DNA of 64,000 nucleotides, taken from NCBI RefSeq assembly GCF_031755915.1, contig NC_083386.1, positions 11,222,001-11,286,000 of the forward strand, written 5' to 3'. Position numbers and translations under genes: made by a program. Positions 39,182-50,700 of the stretch are shown piece by piece. The notes below the pieces were generated by a model. That model saw nothing but the letters and a program-made list of their open reading frames with translations, was not told the DNA's origin and did no database searches. The stretch comes from Ziziphus jujuba (taxonomy: Eukaryota > Streptophyta > Magnoliopsida > Rosales > Rhamnaceae). Position 1 is the stretch's first letter, and each line of letters starts with the position of its first letter.

Positions 39182-41797
39182 GGGATAATTTCAACTGCAC
39201 TTCTCCAAATTTGCTCTAATTCAATTTCATTCCTCCAACTTTTTAATACTTCAACTACAGTCCCTATTTTAAACAAACATTTATTTAGAAGATCCTATCT
39301 GCAACTTCAATTACATTTATATCCCTTGATTTAAATATTAATTTAGAAAGAAAAAAAAATCACTTTTCCACTTTAATAAATATTTATTGCATATGATTAA
39401 ATTAATAAAACCAAGATAAAATTAATAAAGCCAAAGATAATCAACAAAATTTAAATGTTAAATATAAATTTTATAAGAAATTTAAGAAAATTAACGTTTG
39501 TTTTATAAATTTATAAATAAAATTAATAAAAGTGACAAACAAAAAAAAAAGTTTTGTATAATGAAGTTTATAAATAAGCTTATTTAGTTCTCAAAATTTA
39601 CAAATTTATAAGTAAATTTATTTAGTTCCTTTTACAGAGCTTCTTGGATCATTGTAGAATTTCTTAAATCTGCTGTTCCATCCTAAAGGGTCAGAATTAA
39701 CTTCTTCAACCACCAGTTCAGCATTTAAAAACCATAGCAGCATATTAAATTTTTTCCTTTACAACAATTTTTGTAGCCCATTCAAGAAAACCTATTGATG
39801 AGGGGTATTATTGTTACAGATTTTGGACCCAAAAAAACAAAACTCTCCGAAAGTCATCCATAACCACAAATGCAAGAACTGATTGTCCTTCCTAATCCAA
39901 AATTCCTAAACCTTTTAAGAGATGCTCTACATGAATTTTAACCACATCCTCTAAAAACTCAATCACTACATTTAATTTCTTCACATTGCTTGAACGGGAG
40001 AGTCTCATTTTTCAAGTTCCAAGCAAAACAAAAGAGGGTCTCAAGAAAAACCATGATGAACTCCTTTTTCGTGGATTCAAATTAGCAACTTTGAAATACA
40101 ATGAATCCGAAAATTAAAAAAAATTAAAAATAAAAACAATGAGAACCAATCAATGTAATCCCCTTCTAGATGTGTACTAAAACTAAAAATTTATAAAAAT
40201 CTACCAAAAGGGTCAGTGAAAGAATATATTAATATCCTATAGAATATCCAACCATCAAGTCTCGCCATGGCTTTTCTTTCCCGCTCCAATGGAGAAAACT
40301 CACTGGATTTGGATGCAAAGACCTGCCAACTTCCCGTACATTAGCACCGCCGAGTCTGTGCTTGTTCTAGCTGTCATCAATAGCTTCCATGTTTCCAGCA
40401 AAAACCAGCAAGAATGGGAAGAGATCTACAAACGCCATGGTAGAGAAAGGGAAAAACAAAGAGGGACGGAAGGAGAGAGAGAGAGAGAGGGAGAGAAAAA
40501 ATTACACAGAAAGCACAGGGAGTTGGCTACTCGCCACACTCTTCCTGGGTTACAAAGGCATAAAAAGCTACTAGGGAGGGAACTTAGAGACAAAATACCA
40601 CAAATAGTGTGTTTAAACCAACTGCAGACATAATTCGCTAAGATATTTTCCTCTCGAGGGCCAAACTAAATGAACTTCCTGGAACTCTTTCTTTAAGAGC
40701 AGAATGTCAAAAATGATTCCTGCAGCTGCCCAATGAATGGATTGATATTCTGGATTGTTTATGCCTTGGATTATGCTCCTTGCATTTGATTCACACCAGA
40801 TCGTGTTCCAGCCTTCTTCTTTTGCTAATATCAATCCCTGCAGCACTCCAAAGGCTTCAACCACTTCCGGAATATCTGATTGACATTTGACTGCCTTGAT
40901 TTTTAGTAATTTGCCCTGCTGGTCTCTGGCTACTGCTGCTATCATGTTTGACCCGTCACTTATTTCTGCATCTGTATTTGTTTTGATGCACTGTTGAGGG
41001 TGATTTCCTCCTTGCTGGCCTGCTGTGGATCATGCTCTGGCTTTCCGAGCAATTCTTGGCTACATTTTTTGCATCTTGAAATCTGATTTTCAACCTAATC
41101 ATAATATCATCTAAAGAGAAGGGTTTGTTTTCAAAAATAGCAAAATTCCTTATTTTCCAAATTTGATCCAAGATTAGAGTGGCATAAAGGAAGAACTCTT
41201 CTTGGTCATCTACATGGACTGGGAGCACTCTGGTCGAATTAGCTAAGACCATAAATTTCTCTTCTAGAGAAAGATTATGTGTGTATATATAAATATATTT
41301 TAAATGTGCAATTACATATTTTTTCAATCTTCTTTATAGACTCTTTTTTTCAATCTTCTTCATAGACTCTTTTGTATTTTATACATTGTTATTTATTGTT
41401 TTAGATTTTTTTTTTTCAATGTGTTTTTCTATATATATATTTTAATAATCTCGCAATTAGCAGGTAAGGCATGAGCAAAAATATATATATTTTTAAATAT
41501 TTTATAATATTATATATTTTTCAAAATATTTTTGTTTTAAAAATATAAAATGACTCGTTTATTCTTTGACCGTTAATTTTAACTAAAAAAACAAACGATA
41601 AAAACTATAATTGAAATGATGTAGAGGATAGTTTTTAATGGTTTAACACTTTTATTTATACAATCATAGCATGGAGATAACAGGGATTTAAGAATAATTT
41701 GTAATTTTTAGAAAAAAGAAACTATAATTGAAATATCAAAAAATTGAAGGACTATTTTAAATTAGAGCAAACATAAGGACTGAGTTGAAATTATCCC
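39182..41797. mobile_element. Mutator-like (MULE-type) element with terminal inverted repeats
   Basis: The left end begins GGGATAATTTCAACT and the right end is its reverse complement. The inverted similarity continues imperfectly for about 100 bp, with shared TTTGCTCTAATT and AGTCC...CAA...TTTTTAATA...TTCAA blocks. Flanking 9-bp duplications are TTAATGAAA (39173-39181) and TTCATGAAA (41798-41806), one mismatch apart; 9 bp is the Mutator hallmark. The uninterrupted site is seen before copy 4 near 44440. No transposase is visible, so it is non-autonomous. The interior carries a broken RNase H segment and AT-rich DNA. Long TIRs plus the TSD favour a MULE, possibly a Pack-MULE; the superfamily is inferred. 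Confidence 0.8.
40625..41320 (-). pseudogene. LINE/RNase H-like (RVT_3) fragment inside the Mutator-like element
   Basis: Two minus-strand frames join by a shift near 40980-41000. The first has the linker typical of plant non-LTR polymerase tails (DQIWKIRNFAIFENKPF). The second is an RNase H domain starting at KTNTDAE (first catalytic Asp), then MIAAVARDQQGKLL, EVVEAFGVLQGLILAKEEG (Glu) and WCESNA; the usual third acidic residue position reads Glu here. The frame shift and missing upstream polymerase mark it as a fragment of a LINE or of a host RNase H-like gene. Whether the element captured it or it was inserted later is open. Confidence 0.7.
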
Positions 41798-41976
41798 TTC
41801 ATGAAAATCTGTTAAACTTAACATCGTTGGACTATAATAGTCGAAGGACTTATGCAAAGTGATGTGGGCGTTGGCTTCCTCCAGAGTTCCTTCCAAACAC
41901 CACCGCTCAAACAGATAAAAGGAGATCCGAAAGGAGGGGAGAGAGGAGAGAGATTATAGATTTCTGAGAGTTGAAG

Positions 41977-43461
41977 ATGGATAGAGATAATGTAAAAGTT
42001 GAAGATGGAGGCACAAAGGCAGATAAGGAACTGGGTTGGGGAAAATCTTTACCGGTACCAAGTGTCCAAGAGATGGTGAAGAATGATTCTGAGAGTGTTC
42101 CTGAAAGATATATAAAAGAATACCAAGACAGGCCAATAGATTCCACCCTCTCTCCCAATATGTTCGACAATATCCCAGTCATAGATTTCTCTTTGCTTGT
42201 TAGTGGAGATGGAGATAAGCTAAACAAGCTAGATTCTGCGTGCAAGGAGTGGGGTTTCTTCCAGGTATATTATACATATTAATCTCACAAATTATTGCAA
42301 AATCTTCAATATTTGAAACTCTGCTACGATTAATTTTATATATGGTGTTTGGTTTTTTTTTGTTTTCCTAGCTAATAAACCATGGTGTGGAAGTAGAGGT
42401 TTTAAACAGTATGAAGGCTGCTGTGGCAGCATTTTTTGATCTCCCACTTGAAGAGAAAAAGAAGTATGCAATGGCTGAGAATGATATTCAAGGATATGGC
42501 CAAGCATATGTGGTTTCAGAACATCAAAAGCTAGATTGGTGTGATATTTCATTCTTGATAACTCAACCACCCGAATATCGAAACTTCAAGTACTGGCCCA
42601 CCACATTACCAGGCTTCAAGTATGTTAGCTTCTTCATCTAGAGTATGAAATTTCTCTACTCTTAGTTCCTTTTTGAGGGCTGAAATCTATTTCTTACCCA
42701 CCATTTGTTTCGCTTTTAAAACAGAGAGGCAGTCGATGAATACTCGAAAGAAGTAGAGAGAGTGACTGTGGCGATCTGTGAATGTCTTTCACGATTGATG
42801 GGTTTGGATAAACATGGTTTGAAAAGGTTGCATGGAGTAATGAAACAATCAATGAGACTGAACTACTATCCGCGGTGCTCCAGGACTGACCTTGTTCTTG
42901 GTGTTAGTCCACATTCTGATGCAGGATCCATGACCTTTCTTCTGCAGGATGATGAGATCACTGCTCTACAAATCAAGTACAAGGAAAGATGGCTTCCCGT
43001 AAAGCCAATTCCAAATACATTGGTCGTCAATGTCGGTGATGCTCTTGAGGTACTTTTACACAAAAAGAGTGAAATGAACTTGAAGCCAATATTTTCCAAA
43101 TTGAACCTTTTGTACTAGAAATATCTTTTCAGCGAGTACAAGCTTTTTCCTTTTTTCTTATTGAAAAAAAAAAAAAAAAAAGTTTATAGTTTTTATGGTG
43201 GTTTTTCAGGCTTGGAGCAATGGGGTTTACAGAAGCATTGAGCACAGAGCTGTTACGAACACCAAAAAAGAAAGAATTTCCATTGCAGCATTCGTACTTC
43301 CAGATGATGAGGTTCAAATTGGTCCTGTGGACTCAATGATGGTTGATCGGCCAAGACTGTACAGAAATGTTAAGTTTCTGGATTACCTTAAACACTTTTT
43401 AGACAAGAATTTGGATGGAAAATCTCACACCAGCTTTCTCAAGTTAGAAAAGGAGTTATGA
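41977..43461 (+). CDS. SRG1-like 2-oxoglutarate/Fe(II)-dependent dioxygenase, array copy 3
   Basis: Exons 41977-42264, 42372-42619, 42725-43049 and 43210-43461 give 370 residues. The N-terminus (MDRDNVKVEDGGTKADK) and the CT-poor, GA-rich leader are those of copy 4, while intron 1, exons 2-4 and the 3' flank are almost the same as copy 1. Fe ligands His242, Asp244, His299 and the Arg309-x-Ser311 motif are present. The leader region at 41807-41976 directly follows the Mutator-like element, whose insertion lies within about 180 bp of the start codon and may have changed its promoter. Substrate unknown. Confidence 0.92.
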
Positions 43462-43473
43462 ATTCTGGTTGCT

Positions 43474-43504
<31 letters not shown>

Positions 43505-44628
43505 TTTTTTTTTCCTTTTTCCTACTTTGTGTCTAGTGCTAGCATGTAAAATATGGAGATAGAAGACATATTTAACAATAATAGAATGATACATCATATA
43601 ATGTTATTATTTTATGCCTTGTGAAACTAATTGCTGATCAATCAAATTACAGGCAACAAATAGAAAAATGGACAATAGCCCATTCTAAGCCCTCCCTGGT
43701 TCATTTCAGGTCTAAAATTAAATTTCTCTGGAGTACTTCAATATGGAAACTTGATGCTTAAAATTTCTCTATTTGAGGGATTATATAATTTTGTTTCTCA
43801 AGTTGTATCAAGTAGTATAGATCAGGTTTAATCGTAACAACCTAAAGGCAAATGGCAAAGCTATTGTTTTCTTATATAATAAATCTAAATGCAAATAATG
43901 GTACCTCAGTTCAGAAGGTAGTATTGATTATGACATGAAGTTCTATACTGAATCTTGAATCATCCATATTCTTTCTTCAAAAGCCTATTTTCACTTCTTA
44001 ATGTTGGATCGACCAATATAATGGCTATATGATTGTGAATAATCTAAGATATATTTTCCATTTTCCATAAAATAGCTTAACTTCCACTGTTTGATTCTTG
44101 AAATGATGCTTTTCAACAATTGTTAAGCATTTGTCTTCATCACAACTTACGAGACCGTAATTAAGAAAGTTTCCAGAAAAAAATTAAATTTCAAGGGACC
44201 AAAAAAAAAAAAAAAACTCCAATGCACTCTCCTTCACATAGAATGTAGGCCCTAATTTGTAATGATGCTATGGAGATAAGCACAGAAAGTCTTATGGCAA
44301 CTCCATGATCTATGATGATATGACCAAAAAGAGCAAAACTCCAATATTTATTAGGGTTAATTTCATAAACACCCTTCAGACTTTGGTATAATTCCATATT
44401 AGACTTGTGGTTCTAGAAATATCACAAATATCCCTAACTGTTAATGAAAATATGTGAAACTTAACAGTGAAGGGTTATAATAGTCAAAAGACTTATGCAA
44501 AGTGATGTGTGCCTTGGCTTCCTTGGGAAGCTTCTTCCTTCAACGTACCACCACTCAAACAGATAAAAGAGGAGATCCGAAAAGGGGAGAGAGAAAGAGG
44601 AGAGAGTATTGATTTTTGAAAGTTGAAG
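43462..44628. other. 3' flank of copy 3, array module and leader of copy 4
   Basis: To about 43710 the sequence matches the 3' flank of copy 1. The recurring module follows (about 43740-44170), then DNA matching the region split by the Mutator-like element upstream of copy 3, here uninterrupted. GA-rich leader at 44575-44605. Confidence 0.6.
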
Positions 44629-46170
44629 ATGGATAGAAATAATGTAAAAGTTGAAAATGGAGGCACAAAGGTAGATAAGGAAGTGGGTTGGGGAAAATAT
44701 TTACCCGTACCAAATGTCCAAGAGATGGTGAAGTATGATTCTGAGAGTGTTCCTGAAAGATATATAAAAGAATACCAAGGCAGGCCAATAGATTCCACCT
44801 TCTCTCCCGGTATATTGGACAATATTCCAGTCATAAATTTCTCCTTGCTTGTTAGTGGTGATGGAGATGAGCTACGCAAGCTAGATTCTGCTTGCAAGGA
44901 GTGGGGTTTCTGCCAGGTATATTATATAAATCTTAACAAATTATTGCAAAATTTTCTATATTTGAAACTCTGCCATGATCAATTTTATGTGTGGTTTTTT
45001 TTTTTTTTAAACTAGCTGATAAACCATGGTGTGGAACTGGAAGTAGAGGTTTTAAACAATATGAAGGCTGCTGTGGCAGCATTTTTTGATCTCCCACTTG
45101 ACGAGAAAAAGAAGTATGCAATGGCAGAGAATGATGTTCAAGGATATGGCCAAAGCATATGTGGTTTCCGAACATCAAAAACTGGATTGGTGTGACATTT
45201 TACATTCTTGATAACTCAACCACCCGAACATCGAAATTTCAAGTACTGGACAATCACACTACCAGGTTTCAAGTATGTAGCCTGGTACATCTTCGCATCT
45301 AGGAAGTTTTCCATGGAAGAACATTCATCTTTTTCTCTAACCCAACACAATTGTTTTCTGTCTATTAACACAGAGAGGCAGTCGATGGAAGAACATTCAT
45401 CTTTTTCTCTAACCCAACACAATTGTTTTCTGTCTATTAACACAGAGAGGCAGTCGATGAATACCCGAAACAAGTAGAGAAAGTGGCTGAGGAGATCTTT
45501 GGATGTCTTTCAGTGTTGATAGGTTTGGATAAACATGGTTTGAAAAGGTTGCAAGGAGTGATGAGACAATCGATGAGGTTTAACTATTATACGTGGTGAT
45601 CCAGGTCTGACCTTGTTCTTGATCTCAGTCCACATTCCGATGGAAGATCCATAACCTTTCTTCTGCAGGATGATGATGATGATATGACTGGTCTTCATAT
45701 TAAATACAAAGAAAGATGGGTCCCTGTAAAGCCAATTCCAAACGCATTCGCTGTCAACCTCGGTGATTTTCTTTAAGGTGCTTACAGTTTACTCACAAAA
45801 GAGTCTAATGAACTCGAAGCCTATATAGCGTTTCCTCATTCAACATTTTTTCCTACTGGAAAGATTTCGTTCGTATACATGTCTTTTTTCCATTTCGTTT
45901 GTATGAAAAAATTACAGATTGTATCATTGGTTTTCTCAGGCTTGGAGCATGGAGCACAGAGCTTTCACAAATGCCAAAAAAGCAAGAATTTCCAATGCAA
46001 CAGTTACTCTTCCAGATGACGAGGTTGAAATTGGACCAGTGGAATCAATGATGGTCGATCGACCAAGACTTTACAAAAAGGATTACGTAAGAGTTTTTAG
46101 AGAAGAAAATCGATGGAAAATCTCACACCAGCTTTCTCAAGTTAGAAAAGGAATCTTGAATCCTGTCTAG
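44629..46170 (+). pseudogene. SRG1-like dioxygenase pseudogene, array copy 4
   Basis: All four exons can be traced: 44629-44916, 45016 to about 45274, about 45447-45776, and 45940-46170. Exon 1 is open. In exon 2 an extra A near 45151 shifts the frame to a stop, and two further bases near 45200 restore it. Exon 3 has TGA at 45597-45599 and TAA at 45774-45776. Exon 4 lacks six codons just before the second Fe-binding His and is shifted at its end. A 72-bp tandem duplication copies the intron-2 acceptor. It is more diverged than copies 1-3, so it is the oldest or longest-decaying member. Confidence 0.92.
45313..45456. repeat. 72-bp perfect tandem duplication across an intron/exon junction
   Basis: Two head-to-tail copies (45313-45384 and 45385-45456) contain the end of intron 2 and the first bases of exon 3 of the dioxygenase pseudogene, so the splice acceptor AACACAG is present twice. 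They look identical by eye, which suggests a recent slippage event. Confidence 0.92.
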
Positions 46171-47720
46171 TGCTACCATGTAAACTATGGAAACAAAAGA
46201 CATTTACCAATAATAGTATGTTGCATCATATAATTTCATTATTTTCTGCCTCCTAGAACCAATCGTTGATCAATCAGAGATTACAGGGTAGCGAATACAA
46301 AAATGGACAATAGGCCATTTTGAGCCCTCATTTATCAAGCTTGCCCGCAAGTTTCTTTGGCAAGATAAAATCCACTTCCCTAACAATTCCCAGGCGTCAC
46401 ATTCAAAAAAAACTGATGGAAAAGCATCTACATAAAACAATTAACAAGGATGCAAACACCAAATAACGACCTCCAATGAAGTCACAACGATTACTGATTT
46501 CTTGGTTTCTAAGTAACAGAGTCCTTGAAAATGCCAATAGAGAAGCATGAATATCAGTTGTAAGATTTGTGCCAATTGAGTACGAAATGGAAATTGGGCT
46601 CGAAGAACCAATACCACAAGATCATGGTCGCCCACAAGAGAGGAACCGAGTATTGTGGCGACCTAGAATACACTTTGGATAGAAGAAATGGAAGGAAAAT
46701 CCCACATACTGAATTTCATAACATGTAGTGGGCAACCTAACTGAGGAACTTGGAACCGATATTAACATGAAATCTATAGGATGTGAATGTAGGACTTTTT
46801 TAAGGATGAACAGTGAAAACCAAGTTTCCTAAAGGATGAATGTTTTGGCTGACAAAAGCCAAATACTAATTTCAGGCGTAACATGAGCAAGGGCCTAAAC
46901 TCCTTGGTGGGTTTTCTCATCTAGATAACCAAGAAACTTGGCTGACTACCTCAGTCAGGATAGCCATAGAGAACCATTTGTAGACCAGGAAAATGATTAA
47001 GGTAGATCTTTGCCAGAGAGATTTTGAATCCTAGCCTCTAATAATATTAACGTTAACTCACTTGGCAATCGAACCCATTACAGATAAAAAGCATACAATA
47101 GAAGCTGGAAAATATAAGTTCAATCTCTCTTGATCTATCTTACCTAATCGTAATATAAACAGTATCAATCTACCTCAAGATTACTTTGATTCAATAGGAG
47201 ACTCAAAAGGAAAAACAAACATATGGAGAGAATTGCGAACCAGGAGAATATATACCATTTGAACAAGCAACTTAAATATAAAAAAAGCTAATTGCAGAAG
47301 AAAAAGAGTTTCTTAAATTAGGAAATAAATAAATCCCATAAAGAAGAAAAATTCTGGACTCTCCGCAACAAACAGGCTTTTCTCAACCTGGTAACATTTT
47401 TTGTACAGTCACCTTCACATATTTCACTACCTCCTCCCTTTTTTTTACACCCTTAAAACTTGTACACTAATATTTTTTTATCTCCTCTGCAAAGGCATCA
47501 GGTGTGTTCACCATCTGAGCCGCAACTAGCCTGACTCTAGGTATATCCTCAAACTAACAATGTACAGTTTTAAGTACAACCATCAAATTTTATTTTCAAT
47601 CAGCTTACATCCATCTGAAAATGGATGTAGCTTTTTTACTACACATAAAGAAAGAAGGAAAGAGAGAGGCACTCATACTATTCTCAGTTAGCTGTACAAT
47701 AACTCCGCTCCCTATGCCAT
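46171..47720. other. Spacer between the dioxygenase array and the Pumilio gene
   Basis: The first about 150 bp match the 3' flank of copies 1 and 3 (AATGGACAATAG near 46305), marking the right edge of the array. The part at 46440-46700 is GC-richer and partly open on both strands but matches no family I recognise. The right end holds the 3' untranslated region of the Pumilio gene. Confidence 0.5.
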
Positions 47721-50700
47721 CTATGCAGTAGCATGTGGCGTCAGAATGCTAATCCTCCTCTCTGCAAAACAACAAGCATCTTGTTTAGCTATATAGACAG
47801 GATGAAGCTTTCAAGATATATAGTAGCGTAATGTTAATGTTTAACCCAGTACAGCTCATGGAAATATCAATCTGAAAATATGTAAATATTACATGTCAAA
47901 AAAAATAAATAAATAAGATAAAAAATAATCTGATAAGTATGCATCTCCTAGAAGATAATTGTACATATTTTTCAGTATGTCATTATTAAAAAATAATAAT
48001 TAAAAAATAAATAAAAACCCACATCTTTAAAATCTAGGTGCAGAGAAGAACCCAACGATTATTTTTAAAATTTGTATATCATGGGCATCATTCTAATTTT
48101 AAATGTCAATAAGATTTCAATTCTAAATGCCATGTTTCATAAGGGACAAGGAATTACAGGGCAAGCAAATAATGACCCCTGAATTTTAATGAAAAATAAA
48201 TGTTCTTTCTACATCACCTAAAAGGAAGAAAAGATAAAAAGACGTACCTGCATGTGTTTATAAAGTTTCTTTTAATTAATTATTTTTTTGGGGGCAAAGA
48301 ATAGATCTACATACATTGGGTTCAAAATTTAATAACTTTCTGAACAATTCCTTGGATACATTAAACTACAGAAACCTCCATTTAGGAAGCACTTCAAATT
48401 CAATCCTTAGAAATACTCACTGACAATTAATTGTTAACTCTTAAAAAAACTAATTGCGCACTGAAAGTTAATTGTTAAACTTTTCATTTTTTATTTTTTT
48501 TTTTTATGGTGAAAACAATTAATTGTTAACTCTTAAGAAACCGAGGTTGGAAAAAGATTAAATTTTGATGCACTAATTTTTGCAATAGAACCGGTGACAT
48601 TCTCCAGTACAAGCACAATAAGAAATACAGATGGTAAAGAAAGAGAAAGAATTGAGTACCCCCAGCAGCAACAAGTTTTTCTACACGTGCAACTATATGC
48701 TTCCCGTAAGTATACTTCTTTAAAGCATTCAGATGAACCTTTATGCGATTAAGGATTAGTTCAAGTTGCTGATCATCACAAGTTTCCAGCACTTTCTGTA
48801 CAACATAATTTGCGAACTGATCCTTCATCATCACCTATATCCGATTATCAAGAAACCGAACCAAATAAGAAAAGCAAAAAGGATTCACAAAACCATGTAA
48901 CATCACAAAAAATCAACCAAAAGTCATCAATTTAAAATCACGTCTGAACCACATGTAACCAGCAGAGAGGAGAGAGTCGAGGAAGGGAGTGAAGGAAGGA
49001 AGATAGGGTTTCAACCAGTAATGCAGATCCTACTATCTTGTCTGAGAAACCCGTTAATACAAGCAGCCCATTTATGTAAACAGTCAAAGCCAAAGTGGAA
49101 ATAAAACCACCACAATAAAATAGTAACTAACAAAATCTAAATTAATATTGAAGAAAACTTGTATAATATGAAATTCTCCAAAATAAATTAAAAGTGAGCC
49201 TTAAGTGTCCATATATATCCATCAACAAGCTAATGGGAAGAATTCATAATAAAAAAGCCAACCCTTGAGATTTAAAATGTTGCAATGAACAAACTCTAAA
49301 TTAAAATTGAAAAAACCTTAAATAATATAAAACCTCCAAAATAAATTATAAAGTAAGCTCTAGAGTGTCAATATATATCCATCAAAGAACTAATGTGAAG
49401 AGTTCATAATAAAAAAGGCAACCTTTAAGATTTAAAATGTTGCATCAGATTAAAGGTAGGCATCAGTTCAATTGAAGTTCTGAATAGCATGTCAAATTTA
49501 AAACAAAACTTCATAGACCCAAAACCAAAAGAGTTCACTAATGCATTTTACACATCAGTTATACCAGTAACTCAAAGACCTTAAAAACAGGACCTTTAGT
49601 TCTTAGAGAATCCACTATGCTATAACTTTATAACATTAGTACATTCAACAAAAGAAAATTTTTTGAAAAATAAAAATAAATAAATAAATAAACTTCCATT
49701 AGTATCACCCATGATGTTAATTGTTAAGACTGCTAGAGTATAAGAGAAAGGAGAAAGGGGAACCAAAGAGGCATACTTAACGCTAGGTTATTCCACTTGC
49801 AGAATGCCACAAAACAGTTATCCAAATTATTCTTGAGCAATATTATTGTTTAACACAGTAAAAGTGCACGCATACACGTTTTTAAGTCCTTAAGAATTAT
49901 GCAAATCTGAGTCTAACAAATCCTAAATGAAGAGTAATAAACTCACCAAGGCAATCTGAAAACTGAAAACTACAGTTCAGTATTCAACTGATCTAGTCTC
50001 TAACCATGTCATTAATATAAGTTCCAGCAGCCCCTTCTCTAAAACTTACATGTAATACAGAAACCAAAGGATAAAGCTATTTAGCAGAAGTAAAAATCTG
50101 TTGTTCACAGTTCAGGAAAACCATTTATAAGATGCAAGCTTGACCAAAGACAAAAAGACAACCAAAGGTACATGCAGAGACAACAAACATTATAATAAAA
50201 AGCAGAAAGATTATATTACAAAGTACAGACTACTATGTGAAATTAAGTGAACAAAATGTTGAACACATCAGATTCAAAACTAGCATACATATGGTTGTTT
50301 GCCAAACCTGAAGGGGCTCATTTTCATCAGTAGAACCAAGCATCTCATTCACAAGGGTCTGGCGTTCAATAGGAGTTCCAAAAGTTAAACATTTTTCTAT
50401 GACATTTGAGGCAAATTTCTGCTGGCTCATTTGAACAATCTGCCCAGTTAATTTCTTAATTATAGCTGTACGTTCGTGTGGCTTTCCATGCTCCAGCACA
50501 TGCTGCAAAATTATATGCCAAAATTCATGGGGGGGGAGAGAGAGAGAGAGAGAGAGAGAGTAAACAAATATATTATTAGCATACATAGAATCAAAGGGTC
50601 CTCGCAATGTATTTTATAACAAACGGATCACCATACTTAATTATTAATGATATATGATTGCACCAAAAAAAATATATATATCTGCACTGACGTAGCATAG

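Noticed and set aside
40289..40633. A plus-strand frame of 114 codons inside the Mutator-like element
   Set aside because: Half of it is a GA-repeat translation (Glu/Arg run) and no domain is visible; more likely chance.
45208..45477. An 89-codon frame with a 24-residue internal repeat
   Set aside because: It reads through an intron of the dioxygenase pseudogene and its 72-bp tandem duplication; the repeat is a DNA event, not a repeat protein.
46441..46635. A 64-codon minus frame right of the array
   Set aside because: Hydrophobic translation without a recognisable family and without splice context; no support as a gene.
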